From: Kibdelosporangium persicum
Lineage (GTDB): Bacteria > Actinomycetota > Actinomycetes > Mycobacteriales > Pseudonocardiaceae
DNA length: 64,000 nt
Direction: 5' to 3'
Assembly (NCBI RefSeq): GCF_013280595.1
Contig: NZ_JAAATY010000001.1
Location: forward strand, 127,986-191,985
In this document: positions 56,688 through 64,000 of the stretch, in pieces
How the letters are laid out: every line of letters starts with the position of its first letter
How positions within the stretch are numbered: position 1 is the stretch's first letter
The notes under the pieces: model-generated
Databases searched by the model: none
What the model was told of the DNA's origin: nothing
What the model saw: the letters and a program-made list of their open reading frames with translations, nothing else
Made by a program: the position numbers and the translations under genes

Positions 56688-57092
56688 ATGCCCGTTCTGA
56701 TCCTCTTGTTGCTGGCGATGGCGGTCGAGCTCACCGTGCTCGTGGTGATCGGCTCGGCGATCGGCGTGCTGCCGACGATTCTGCTGGTGGTCGCGGCCAC
56801 CGTGATCGGTGCCGTGCTGCTGCGCCGCGAGGGGATGCGCGCGCTGACGGCGTTCCAGAGCAAGGTCCGGTCCGGACAGCCGCCGCAGGGCGAGATGATC
56901 GACGGCGTGCTCATCGCGGCCGCCGGGTTCCTCGTCGTGCTGCCCGGATTCGTGAGCGATGTCGTCGCGATCGCCCTTTTGTTCCCGCCGACACGGGCGT
57001 TGATCCGCAGGCGCGTGCTAAAACGGGCGGAAGCACGTGCGCGTCGCTACCGTGAAGGCGGTCCGCTCTTCATCGTCGACGCGCAGCCTTGA
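56688..57092 (+). CDS. fxsA: FxsA-family membrane protein
   Basis: A 134-residue protein with three to four membrane helices (VLILLLLAMAVELTVLVVIG, LPTILLVVAATVIGAVLL, GVLIAAAGFLVVLPGFVSDV, VAIALLFPPTRALIRRRVL). RREGMRALTAF and PGFVSDVVAI are typical of FxsA, first known as a suppressor of phage T7 exclusion by F. The cellular role is unknown. It begins 6 nt after the nucleotidyltransferase stop and is probably in the same operon. Confidence 0.87.
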   Translation: MPVLILLLLAMAVELTVLVVIGSAIGVLPTILLVVAATVIGAVLLRREGMRALTAFQSKVRSGQPPQGEMIDGVLIAAAGFLVVLPGFVSDVVAIALLFPPTRALIRRRVLKRAEARARRYREGGPLFIVDAQP

Positions 57093-57117
57093 CGGCTTCC
57101 AGCGACAAGGGGGGCAC

Positions 57118-58158
57118 ATGACCGTCGTCAATCGCCAGGTCCGGCTCCGGTTCGACACCGGCGCCGTCGAGGCACTCACGCACGTCAACCTGTCCGCGGT
57201 CCGCAGTGACGGGCGTTACCTGTGGATCGCCGGCGACGAGACCGCGACCGTCGAACGGCTGACCGCCGACGAGATCGGCCGGCCCACCGAGTACGCCGAA
57301 CACGTGACGTTCCCGCTGCCCGCCGTGATCAAGCTGCCCGGGGAGGCGCACGAAGAGGTCGACGTCGAGGGCCTCGCGCGCGTGGGACCGTACCTCTGGG
57401 CGGTCGGTTCGCACAGCTCCAAGCGCAAGAAGCTCAAGCGTGACCACTCGGACGCCAAGTCCGCCAAGCGGCTGGCCAGCGTGAGTGCCGAACCGTCACG
57501 CCGGGTCCTCGCACGGCTGGCGATCGAGAACGACGAACCGGTCTCCGAGACCTGCGACGGCCACCGCAGTGCCGCGCTGGGCAGGCCCGGCCTGATCGAC
57601 CTGCTGGAGGACGACGACCACCTGGCGCCGTTCCTCGCCATTCCGGGCAAGGACAACGGCTTGGACATCGAGGGCATCGCCGCGGCCGGTGAGCCGGGGG
57701 AGGAGCGCGTGTTCCTCGGCCTGCGCGGGCCGGTGTTGCGAGGCTGGGCGGTGATCCTCCAGCTCGCGCCGCGTGCCGACGGCAACGAGCTCAAGCTGGA
57801 CAAGGTCGACGGTGGCCGGTACGTCAAGCACTTCATCGACATCGACGGCCTCGGCGTGCGGGACCTGTGCGTGCAGGGCGACGACCTGCTGATCCTCGCG
57901 GGCCCGTCGATGGACCTCGACGGCCCCGTCCGCGTCTACCGCTGGCGCGGCGCCGCCGACCTCCGGGCCTCCGACGTCGTGCACCGGGAAGAGCTGGAGC
58001 GCGTGCTCGACCTGCCGTACGGCGAGGGCGACGACCACGCCGAGGGCATCGCCTTGCTGCCGGACAACGAGCTGCTGGTCGTGTACGACAGCCCGGCACG
58101 GTCCCGCTTGACCGAACCCGATGTCGTCCTGGCCGATGTGGTCACCTTGCCCTCGTGA
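57118..58158 (+). CDS. DUF3616 domain protein
   Basis: A 346-residue protein that looks like a beta-propeller: repeated strands such as VNLSAVRSDGRYLWIAGDET, EVDVEGLARVGPYLWAVGSH, GLDIEGIAAAGEPGEERVFL, DIDGLGVRDLCVQGDDLLIL and DDHAEGIALLPDNELLVVYD. This series of (D)xEGIA-type turns is characteristic of DUF3616. A basic patch (SSKRKKLKRDHSDAKSAKRL) interrupts it. There is no signal peptide. The ATG has AAGGGGGG upstream. The TGA stop (58156-58158) lies within repeat copy 6. Function unknown. Confidence 0.82.
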   Translation: MTVVNRQVRLRFDTGAVEALTHVNLSAVRSDGRYLWIAGDETATVERLTADEIGRPTEYAEHVTFPLPAVIKLPGEAHEEVDVEGLARVGPYLWAVGSHSSKRKKLKRDHSDAKSAKRLASVSAEPSRRVLARLAIENDEPVSETCDGHRSAALGRPGLIDLLEDDDHLAPFLAIPGKDNGLDIEGIAAAGEPGEERVFLGLRGPVLRGWAVILQLAPRADGNELKLDKVDGGRYVKHFIDIDGLGVRDLCVQGDDLLILAGPSMDLDGPVRVYRWRGAADLRASDVVHREELERVLDLPYGEGDDHAEGIALLPDNELLVVYDSPARSRLTEPDVVLADVVTLPS

Positions 58159-58199
58159 GTGTTTATCGGCGTTCTAACCCTGATAAACACTCACGAGGT
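58150..58199. repeat. 50-bp palindromic intergenic repeat, copy 6 (inverted orientation)
   Basis: Arms as in the other copies, except that the last base of the right arm is T. The centre reads TTCTAA, so it is oriented like copy 3. It lies between convergent genes and supplies the stop codon of the DUF3616 gene (TGA, 58156-58158), as copy 1 does for cobN. Confidence 0.94.
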
Positions 58200-58208
58200 T
58201 GTGGGCGG

Positions 58209-58670
58209 TTACCAGGAGGGGCGTAGGGCTGGGATGTCCTGGCCTGCCATGGTCCGGATCAGCTTGGTCAGCTCGACGCGCAGGCCGGCGAAGTCGACCT
58301 GTTCGGCCAGCTCCGCTTCCAGGGCGTGCAGGATTCGCCCGGCCACCGTCAGATGCCGGAAGGCCTTGCCGGTCAGCACGACCAGCTTGCGTCTGCCGCC
58401 TTCGGGGTGCGGCTCACGGGTGACGTAGCCCTTCTCTTCGAGCTCGTCCACGATCTGCCCGGCTGCTTGTTTGGTCACGCCGAGGCGGTCGGCCAGCTCC
58501 GTCCCGGTCGCGCCCGACGACTTCAGCGCCTGGAACACCGCGCCGTGGATCGGCCGCAGGTCCTGGTAACCGGCGGCGTCCATGCGCGTGACGAACTCGC
58601 GGAGCACCAGCTGGAAACCCATGCCGAGCAGGAACGTCAGCTCGGTCCTGGCCAAGGGGTCCTCAGTCAC
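58209..58670 (-). CDS. MarR-family transcriptional regulator
   Basis: A 153-residue MarR regulator with the winged helix GATGTELADRLGVTKQAAGQ, IVDELEEKGYVTREPHPEGG and RRKLVVLTGKAFRHL. The GTG at 58670 has GGAGG just upstream and is preferred to a longer frame from 58697, which would extend into the operator. It is divergent from a cupin gene, with a perfect inverted repeat between them that is almost certainly its operator. It probably controls both genes. Confidence 0.9.
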   Translation of the reverse strand: MTEDPLARTELTFLLGMGFQLVLREFVTRMDAAGYQDLRPIHGAVFQALKSSGATGTELADRLGVTKQAAGQIVDELEEKGYVTREPHPEGGRRKLVVLTGKAFRHLTVAGRILHALEAELAEQVDFAGLRVELTKLIRTMAGQDIPALRPSW

Positions 58671-58693
58671 GCCTCCATCTTGACACATTCGAG

Positions 58694-58731
58694 TCAAGTA
58701 GCTTTACTCGCAGACGAGTAAAGCTACTTGA
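58694..58731. promoter_or_regulatory. Perfect 17-bp inverted repeat, MarR operator
   Basis: Arms TCAAGTAGCTTTACTCG (58694-58710) and CGAGTAAAGCTACTTGA (58715-58731) are exactly complementary with a CAGA spacer. Each arm also has near-palindromic AGTAGCTTTACT, so there may be two MarR dimer sites in one cruciform-forming element. It lies between the MarR and cupin starts and should cover both promoters. Confidence 0.88.
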
Positions 58732-58744
58732 CTTAGGAGCCGAG

Positions 58745-59113
58745 ATGATCGTCGTGACCACCGCCCGGACCGTCGAAACGCCGAACGCCGCCATGGCCAG
58801 CCTGGCCACGCCGAGCCTGGGCAGCAAGGAACAGAGCACGTGGCGGGTGAGCATGCGGCCCGGTGCGCAGGGCCCGGTGCACGCCGTCGACCGCGAGCAG
58901 GTCTGGGTCCTACTGGACGGTGCTGTCGAGTTCGTTGTGGATGGTTCGGCGAACCTTGTCCGCGCGGGCGAGACCGCCATCCTGCCGGCCGGTGAGACGC
59001 GGCAGGTGAGGGTCGCCGACGGGCCGGTCGAAGCGTTGGTGTGCATGCCCGTCGGCGGGTCCGTGACCCTGCCCGGCTCGGACGACCGGCGCCCGTTGCC
59101 CTGGGCGGAATGA
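58745..59113 (+). CDS. Cupin-domain protein
   Basis: A 122-residue single-cupin protein. The fold is seen in GPVHAVDREQVWVLLDGAVE, FVVDGSANLVRAGETAILPA and VEALVCMPVGGS. Metal-binding His residues are sparse (only one His in the first motif), so it may be a binding or sensing protein rather than an oxygenase. The ATG has AGGAG upstream, right behind the MarR operator, so it is likely the main target of MarR. Confidence 0.85.
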   Translation: MIVVTTARTVETPNAAMASLATPSLGSKEQSTWRVSMRPGAQGPVHAVDREQVWVLLDGAVEFVVDGSANLVRAGETAILPAGETRQVRVADGPVEALVCMPVGGSVTLPGSDDRRPLPWAE

Positions 59114-59213
59114 CAGGAAATGACAGGACGGCCGCTCGTCCGGCAAGAGTCTGCCCAGAGCGGAAACCTTGGTATACCGTCGGCCGGGAACCCCGTCTTC
59201 CTGGAGGTCACCT

Positions 59214-62213
59214 GTGCACGACGATCGGCGGCAGGTCGAGGACCGGCTGGCACGGATGCTCACCACTCGCATCGCGCCCGCCAAGTACGCCGGGTCCTAC
59301 CCACTGGAGATCGAAGTCTGGCACGTGCCCGACGAGCCCGTGCCGGTCGCCGAGGCGCTCGCCGCGGACTACGAGCCGTTCACCGTGGGACAGCGCTGGG
59401 GTGCGCCCTGGTCCACCAGCTGGTTCCGGATCCGCGGCGCGGTTCCCCAGGAATGGCACGGCAAGCGCGTCGAAGCCGTGATCGACCTCGGCTTCACCGG
59501 GACGCAGGCGGGCTTCCAGGCCGAAGGGCTCGCGCACGACCTGGACGGCCGCCCGATCAAGGGGATCGCCCCGCGCAACAACCACGTGCCGATCACAGGT
59601 GACCTGGTCGGCCTGCTGATCGAGGCGGCCGCGAACCCGGATGTGCTCGCCAACGGCATGCAGCCGACACAGATGGGGGACAAGCAGACCGCGGGCAAGG
59701 AACCGCAGTACGTCTTCGCGGCCGCCGACGTCAAACTCCTCGACGAGGACGTGTGGCAGCTCCAGATGGACGTCGAGGTGCTCAGCCAGCTGATGGTCGA
59801 GCTGTCCACATCGGACCCGCGGCGGCACGAGATCCTGCGTGCCCTGGAACGCGCTCTGGACGCGATCGACGTGGCGGACATTTCCGGCACGGCGGCGGAC
59901 GCACGTGCGGAACTGACCGAGGTGCTGTCGCGACCCGCGCACGCCAGTGCGCACAAGCTGTCGGCAGTCGGGCACGCGCACATCGACAGTGCGTGGCTCT
60001 GGCCGCAGCGCGAGACGATCCGCAAGACCGCACGCACCTTCGCGACCGTCACCGCGTTGGCGCAGGAGTACCCGGAGTTCGTCTTCGCGTGCTCGCAGGC
60101 GCAGCAGTACGCGTGGATCAAGGAACATCAACCGGTCATCTTCGAACGGATCGCCGCGGCCGTGAAGTCCGGCCAGTGGGCGCCGGTCGGCGGCATGTGG
60201 GTCGAGTCGGACGCCAACCTGCCCGGCGGCGAGGCGCTGGCCCGGCAACTGGTGCACGGCAAGCGGTTCTTCCTCGACGAGTTCGGCTACGAGTGCGAGG
60301 AGGTCTGGCTGCCCGACTCCTTCGGCTACACCGCGGCCTTCCCGCAGCTGGCCCGGCTGGCCGGGGCGAAGTGGTTCCTGACGCAGAAGATGTCATGGAA
60401 CCAGACGAACAAGATGCCACACCACACCTTCTGGTGGGAAGGCATCGACGGCACGCGGGTGTTCACGCATCTGCCGCCGGTGGACACGTACAACTCGGAG
60501 TTCTCCGGTAAGGAGATGGCGTACGCCGTCTCGAACTACCTGGAGAAAGGGCGCGGCACCACGTCGCTCGTGCCGTTCGGGTACGGCGACGGCGGTGGCG
60601 GCCCGACCAGGGAGATGCTCGAACGCGCCCGCCGGCTGAAGGACCTCGAAGGCACGGCGAAGGTCGTGATCGAGAAGCCCGGCGAGTTCTTCGAGAAGGC
60701 ACACGCGGAGTACCCCGACGCGCCGGTCTGGTCCGGCGAGATGTACCTGGAACTGCACCGCGCCACCTACACCAGCCAGGCCCGGACCAAGGCGGGCAAT
60801 CGACGGAGCGAGCACTTGCTCCGGGAAGCCGAGCTGTGGGCCGCGACCGCCGCGATCGCGGGTGCCTACGACTACCCGTACGAAGCGTTCGACCGGTTGT
60901 GGAAAGTCGTGCTCCTGCACCAGTTCCACGACATCCTGCCGGGCAGCTCGATCGCGTGGGTGCACAAGGAGGCGGAGGCGAAGTACGCGGCCGTGGCCGC
61001 CGAACTCACCGCGATCACGCACGCCGCCCTGGAATCGTTGGCCGGTTCCGGCGATCAGGCCGTGGTCTTCAACACCAGCCCGCGCGCCCGGACCGAGATT
61101 GTCGACGGCGTGCTGACTTCCGTGCCCGCGTCCGGCGCCGCTGTGCTGTCCAGTGCGGACGCCGTGCCGGTGACCGTGTCCGATCGCTTGCTGGACAACG
61201 GCTTGGTCCGCGTCGAGCTGGACGACAACGGCCTGTTCTCGTCCGTTGTGGATCTGGCCGAAGGACGTGAGGTGCTTGCCGGACCGGGCAATCTGCTCCA
61301 GCTGCACCCGGATCTGCCGAACTACTGGGACGCGTGGGACATCGACGCCCACTACCGCCGCAGGCACACCGAACTAACCGAAGTGGACTCGATCTCGGTG
61401 GTGAGCACCGGTGCCGAAGGCGCGATCGAGGTCGTCCGGTCGTTCGGGTCGTCCCGGATCACCCAGGTGATCAGCGTGCGGGCCGGCAGCCGCCGGATCG
61501 ACGTGCGGACCGAGATCGACTGGCACGAGTCCGAGAAGATCCTCAAGGCCGCGTTCCCGGTGGACGTGCACGCCGACCGGTCGGCGGCGGAGATCCAGTT
61601 CGGGCACGTCCACCGGCCGACGCACACCAACACCAGCTGGGACGCGGCCCGGTTCGAGATCTACGCCCACCGCTGGGTCCACGTCGCCGAGCCCGGTTAC
61701 GGCGTCGCCGTCCTGAACGACTCGACGTACGGCCACGACATCGGTCGTTCCTCCAATGAGGACGGTACGACGACCACGACTGTGCGTCTGAGCCTGGTCC
61801 GTGCGCCGCGCTGCCCCGACCCGTACGCCGATCAGGGCAAACACGTGATGACGTACTCGCTGCTGCCGGGTGCGTCTGTTTCGGACGCTGTCGCCGAGGG
61901 ATATGCGTTGAACCTTCCGGTGCGTTCCGTGCGAGGCGGACGCGCGCCGGAACCTTTGATCACTGTGGACAGCGACGCGGTGACGGTTGAGGCCGTGAAA
62001 CTCGCCGACGATCAGTCCGGTGACGTGATCGTGCGCCTGTACGAAGCGCTCGGAGGCCGCGCGAAGGCGGTTGTGAAGACGAGTTTCCCCGTGTCCGCGG
62101 CCAAGCCCACGGACCTGCTGGAACGCCCCCTGGCGGACGCCGAGGTCACGCCGGACGGCATTCCGGTGTCACTGCGGCCGTTCCAGGTGCTGACCCTGCG
62201 CCTGAGCCGGTGA
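59214..62213 (+). CDS. Alpha-mannosidase, GH38 family
   Basis: A 999-residue glycoside hydrolase. The catalytic domain shows SAVGHAHIDSAWLWPQRETI with zinc ligands His256 and Asp258 of the HAHID motif, WLPDSFGYTAAFPQL with predicted nucleophile Asp368, and FHDILPGSSIAWVHKEAEAK with a further zinc ligand. The C-terminal beta-sandwich domains include GHVHRPTHTNTSWDAARFEI. There is no signal peptide, so it is a cytosolic enzyme that trims mannose from imported oligosaccharides or glycoconjugates. The GTG 59214 has GGAGG 6 nt upstream. GGTATACC at 59171-59178 may be an operator. Confidence 0.92.
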   Translation: MHDDRRQVEDRLARMLTTRIAPAKYAGSYPLEIEVWHVPDEPVPVAEALAADYEPFTVGQRWGAPWSTSWFRIRGAVPQEWHGKRVEAVIDLGFTGTQAGFQAEGLAHDLDGRPIKGIAPRNNHVPITGDLVGLLIEAAANPDVLANGMQPTQMGDKQTAGKEPQYVFAAADVKLLDEDVWQLQMDVEVLSQLMVELSTSDPRRHEILRALERALDAIDVADISGTAADARAELTEVLSRPAHASAHKLSAVGHAHIDSAWLWPQRETIRKTARTFATVTALAQEYPEFVFACSQAQQYAWIKEHQPVIFERIAAAVKSGQWAPVGGMWVESDANLPGGEALARQLVHGKRFFLDEFGYECEEVWLPDSFGYTAAFPQLARLAGAKWFLTQKMSWNQTNKMPHHTFWWEGIDGTRVFTHLPPVDTYNSEFSGKEMAYAVSNYLEKGRGTTSLVPFGYGDGGGGPTREMLERARRLKDLEGTAKVVIEKPGEFFEKAHAEYPDAPVWSGEMYLELHRATYTSQARTKAGNRRSEHLLREAELWAATAAIAGAYDYPYEAFDRLWKVVLLHQFHDILPGSSIAWVHKEAEAKYAAVAAELTAITHAALESLAGSGDQAVVFNTSPRARTEIVDGVLTSVPASGAAVLSSADAVPVTVSDRLLDNGLVRVELDDNGLFSSVVDLAEGREVLAGPGNLLQLHPDLPNYWDAWDIDAHYRRRHTELTEVDSISVVSTGAEGAIEVVRSFGSSRITQVISVRAGSRRIDVRTEIDWHESEKILKAAFPVDVHADRSAAEIQFGHVHRPTHTNTSWDAARFEIYAHRWVHVAEPGYGVAVLNDSTYGHDIGRSSNEDGTTTTTVRLSLVRAPRCPDPYADQGKHVMTYSLLPGASVSDAVAEGYALNLPVRSVRGGRAPEPLITVDSDAVTVEAVKLADDQSGDVIVRLYEALGGRAKAVVKTSFPVSAAKPTDLLERPLADAEVTPDGIPVSLRPFQVLTLRLSR

Positions 62214-62218
62214 CGAAC

Positions 62219-62245
62219 GGGGGAAGGCCGCGTGGGCCTTCCCCC
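62219..62245. terminator. Bidirectional hairpin terminator
   Basis: GGGGGAAGGCC (62219-62229) and GGCCTTCCCCC (62235-62245) form a perfect 11-bp stem with a 5-nt loop. It lies 5 nt after the alpha-mannosidase stop and 6 nt before the end of the next, convergent gene. It has no sequence relation to the 50-bp palindromic family. Confidence 0.8.
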
Positions 62246-62251
62246 GAACCA

Positions 62252-62629
62252 TCATTCCGCCTGGCGCGGCGGCGTGCGTTGCTCTGCCGCCATCGAGCCG
62301 CCTGCCTCGTCCGCGAGCTGGCCACGGTCGGAAGCCTCCCGCGCCACCTCGTCGTCCAGCGGGGACGGTCGTTCCGGCTGCGCGTCCGGCTCTTCTTCCT
62401 CCAGCCGTTCGCCGAAAGGCCGAGGATGAGCCTGCTCGTAGGGAGTCGTCCCGTACTTGTCCGCGCCTGACCAGCGCTCGGGCGGGTCCATCCCGGCTTC
62501 GAGCGGGTCGACGCGCAAGCGGTCCTCGTCGAGGTCCTCGGCAGCCGACAGGGCGGCCGGATCGCGCTCCACCGGATCGGGTTCCCCGGTGTCGTGTGGT
62601 GGTGTGGGAGAGTCGTACTCGGAAGTCAC
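62252..62629 (-). CDS. Acidic DUF5709-like small protein
   Basis: A 125-residue, very acidic and probably disordered protein. The motif DPLEAGMDPPERWSGADKYG then TTPYEQAHPRPFGERLEEEE resembles DUF5709 (LD.GY.PPER...GTTA.EQ...LDQRL..E.PD). The assignment is by pattern memory and is moderate. The GTG start has AAGGGG upstream. It is downstream of the hemerythrin gene on the same strand (10-bp gap), so the two are probably co-expressed; both may be stress proteins. Confidence 0.72.
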   Translation of the reverse strand: MTSEYDSPTPPHDTGEPDPVERDPAALSAAEDLDEDRLRVDPLEAGMDPPERWSGADKYGTTPYEQAHPRPFGERLEEEEPDAQPERPSPLDDEVAREASDRGQLADEAGGSMAAEQRTPPRQAE

Positions 62630-62639
62630 GTGTTCCCCT

Positions 62640-63185
62640 TCAGGACTGCGACTGCAGTGCCTTCGTCAGTTCGTCCCTGTTCATGCCGGACACGCCGCTG
62701 ATGCCCGCGTTGCGTGCCTGCTGGAGCAGCTCCTGTTTGGTGGCCTCGCCCGGCTGTTCGCCGAGGTGCCGCGCCCTGCTGGCGGCGAAGGCCTTGCCCA
62801 GCTGCGAGAGGCGTGAGTCGTCCAGGCGCTCGCGCATCTTCGGCAGGACGGTCGACTCTTCCTCCTCGACGTGGTGGGTCACCGCCTCGGTAACCTTCTT
62901 CAGCAGTTCGTCGTACTGCGGCGACGTCGGGTTGGCCTTGGCGAGCCGGGCGAGCAGTTGCTCGGCCTCGGCGTGCTCGTGCTGGCTGTGTTCCACTTCG
63001 TCGGTCTCGCCCGCCTCCTGCTTGGCGACCGGATAGACCTCCGCTTCCTCCGCCCGGCTGTGCGCGACCAGCAGCGAACAGAGCACGGGGGTGAGCAACG
63101 GGCGTTTGTCCGGGTGATTCTTCAGTTCATCGAACAACCGCTCGACCTCGCGGTGGTCGTCCATGATCAGGTCGACGACGTTCAC
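62640..63185 (-). CDS. Hemerythrin-domain protein with C-terminal Rho-N-like motif
   Basis: A 181-residue protein. The HHE four-helix bundle covers about residues 1-125, with iron-binding His and Glu in DLIMDDHREVERLFDEL, SLLVAHSRAEEAEVYP, VEHSQHEHAEAEQLL and EAVTHHVEEEESTVLPKM. The last 35 residues (EATKQELLQQARNAGISGVS, GMNRDELTKALQ) look like the SAP/Rho-N helical motif that binds nucleic acid. This pairing suggests an oxygen, NO or iron sensor that touches DNA or RNA. The GTG has GGAGG 5 nt upstream. Confidence 0.85.
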   Translation of the reverse strand: MNVVDLIMDDHREVERLFDELKNHPDKRPLLTPVLCSLLVAHSRAEEAEVYPVAKQEAGETDEVEHSQHEHAEAEQLLARLAKANPTSPQYDELLKKVTEAVTHHVEEEESTVLPKMRERLDDSRLSQLGKAFAASRARHLGEQPGEATKQELLQQARNAGISGVSGMNRDELTKALQSQS

Positions 63186-63255
63186 GGTTACCTCCATGGC
63201 GGAATGGACCTGGCGTCAGCCGATTACCCACCTGGCTGGCGGGTATGCAGTAGCC

Positions 63256-63675
63256 ATGCCAACGTTTCGTCGCTCGCGCACACTGCACGCCGGTGAGGAC
63301 CGCGTCTTCGAGTACCTCGCCAAGGTCGACAACCTGCCGAAGTACTTCGACCAGATGACCTCGGCCAAACCGGCCGGTGGCGACCGGGTGGACGTCGTCG
63401 CCGAGGTCCACGGCGAGAAGGAGGAAGGTGAGGCGTGGTTCCGCGTCGACCGCACCGCCCGCCGCATCCAGTGGGGCGCGCCGGGCAGCGACTACTCCGG
63501 CGTGCTGGACATCAAGGCCGACCAGGACCGGACCATTGTGGACATAGAGCTGCACACCGCGCAGCCACACGCCTCGGATGACGAGATCGACCAGGCACTG
63601 GACGCGACCCTGGACCACATCCGCGACCAGGTCGAAGCGGACAACGCACAAAAAGGCACAGTCTCCGACACCTAA
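63256..63675 (+). CDS. SRPBCC-fold protein
   Basis: A 139-residue single-domain protein of the START/Bet v1-like SRPBCC class: RTLHAGEDRVFEYLAKVDNL, PKYFDQMTSAKPAGGDRVDV, AWFRVDRTARRIQWGAPG and the long C-terminal helix DDEIDQALDATLDHIRDQVE. These proteins bind hydrophobic small molecules in a cavity. No ligand can be named. TATGCA 6 nt before the ATG suggests a leaderless mRNA. It is divergent from the hemerythrin gene. The second 22-bp array starts 4 nt after its stop. Confidence 0.83.
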   Translation: MPTFRRSRTLHAGEDRVFEYLAKVDNLPKYFDQMTSAKPAGGDRVDVVAEVHGEKEEGEAWFRVDRTARRIQWGAPGSDYSGVLDIKADQDRTIVDIELHTAQPHASDDEIDQALDATLDHIRDQVEADNAQKGTVSDT

Positions 63676-63679
63676 CGGC

Positions 63680-64000
63680 CGCGTCCACCACTCCAGCACC
63701 CCGTGTCCACCACTCCGGCACCCCGAGATGCACGTTCCGGCACCTGGTGTTGCACGTTCCGGCACCTCGAAATGCACGTTCCGGCACCGGGTGTTGCACG
63801 GTGCCGGGCGTGTCCTCAGCCGCGGTTGGCCCCGCCTCGTGACCCACCTCTGGGCCGCGAGGGCACCAACGGCGAACTCGCGGTGCTGGAACGTGTGACT
63901 CGGGGTGCTGGAAGGTGGAACTCGGGGTGCTGGAACGTGGGACTCGGGGTGCTGGAAGGTGGAACTCGGGGTGCTGGAACGTGTGACTCGGGGTGCTGGA
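63680..64000. repeat. Array of 22-bp modules in inverted arrangement (locus 2, cut by the window edge)
   Basis: Five forward modules of exactly 22 bp (63680-63789) and one degenerate unit are followed by a centre of about 75-95 bp. Five full inverted modules of exactly 22 bp (63882-63991) and the first 9 bases of a sixth reach the window edge. The core is the same as at locus 1 (TCCGGCACC forward, GGTGCTGGA inverted). The variable interior uses other words: GTGTGACT, GTGGAACT, GTGGGACT, GTTGCACG. One forward module here is identical to those of locus 1. Inverted modules alternate between two versions. Confidence 0.94.

Overview
The window is high-GC DNA with GTG and TTG starts, weak or absent Shine-Dalgarno sites at many genes, mycothiol-type enzymes, type VII secretion-type small proteins, transmembrane PknB-like kinases, PaaX/XRE-DUF5753/LuxR regulators and an MMPL exporter. 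Together these point to an actinomycete, most likely of the Pseudonocardiaceae (Amycolatopsis, Lentzea or Kibdelosporangium-like). That placement is an inference from gene content. No rRNA, tRNA, CRISPR array, phage or transposase gene was seen, and the segment reads as ordinary chromosome.

Layout. 1-400: end of an EspC-like/WXG-type secretion pair (minus). 468-4241: promoter, cobalamin riboswitch and cobN. 4287-10245: gltBD glutamate synthase (minus). 10606-13775: a LacI-type operator and a Tat-exported GH78 rhamnosidase. 13868-18961: PAC2 protein, a MacAB-like ABC efflux operon (minus), and an unknown protein. 19028-22595: a receptor kinase and a coupled ADP-ribosylglycohydrolase/PfkB pair. 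22696-27746: lipoprotein, an unusual argS, PaaX regulator, M23 peptidase, DUF998 membrane protein. 28282-32340: a receptor kinase with a CBM2-like ectodomain, GNAT, TetR-RidA, Ku, DUF6401-like protein. 32411-37367: TetR-MMPL, P450, serine hydrolase. 37789-43879: a soluble hybrid histidine kinase with nine HAMP-like units, divergent from a GAF-PP2C phosphatase next to a STAS protein. 43889-47554: YihY membrane protein, two paralogous coupled proteins, a secreted HNH nuclease-like protein, XRE regulator. 47603-51094: a fully coupled TetR/DsbA/mycothiol-enzyme operon facing a secreted erythromycin-esterase homologue. 51176-55909: two NarL-type two-component systems. 55944-64000: nucleotidyltransferase, FxsA, DUF3616, MarR/cupin with a large palindromic operator, GH38 alpha-mannosidase, hemerythrin and SRPBCC proteins.

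Two families of non-coding repeats stand out. One is a 50-bp near-perfect palindrome present six times, each directly after a plus-strand stop codon. Two copies supply the stop codon itself. It looks like a mobile or copied bidirectional terminator. The second is an array family built from exact 22-bp modules with a conserved GGTGYYGGA core and a variable interior. It occurs at 37441-37781 and 63680-64000, and in both places forward modules are followed by inverted modules, so the whole locus is a giant imperfect hairpin. I do not recognise a described function for either family. The second is the best candidate here for something undescribed.

Many genes have a TAnnnT-type -10 hexamer 6-8 nt before the start codon and no ribosome-binding site, so leaderless transcription is probably common. 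Start sites given here use that signal or a Shine-Dalgarno match where one was visible.
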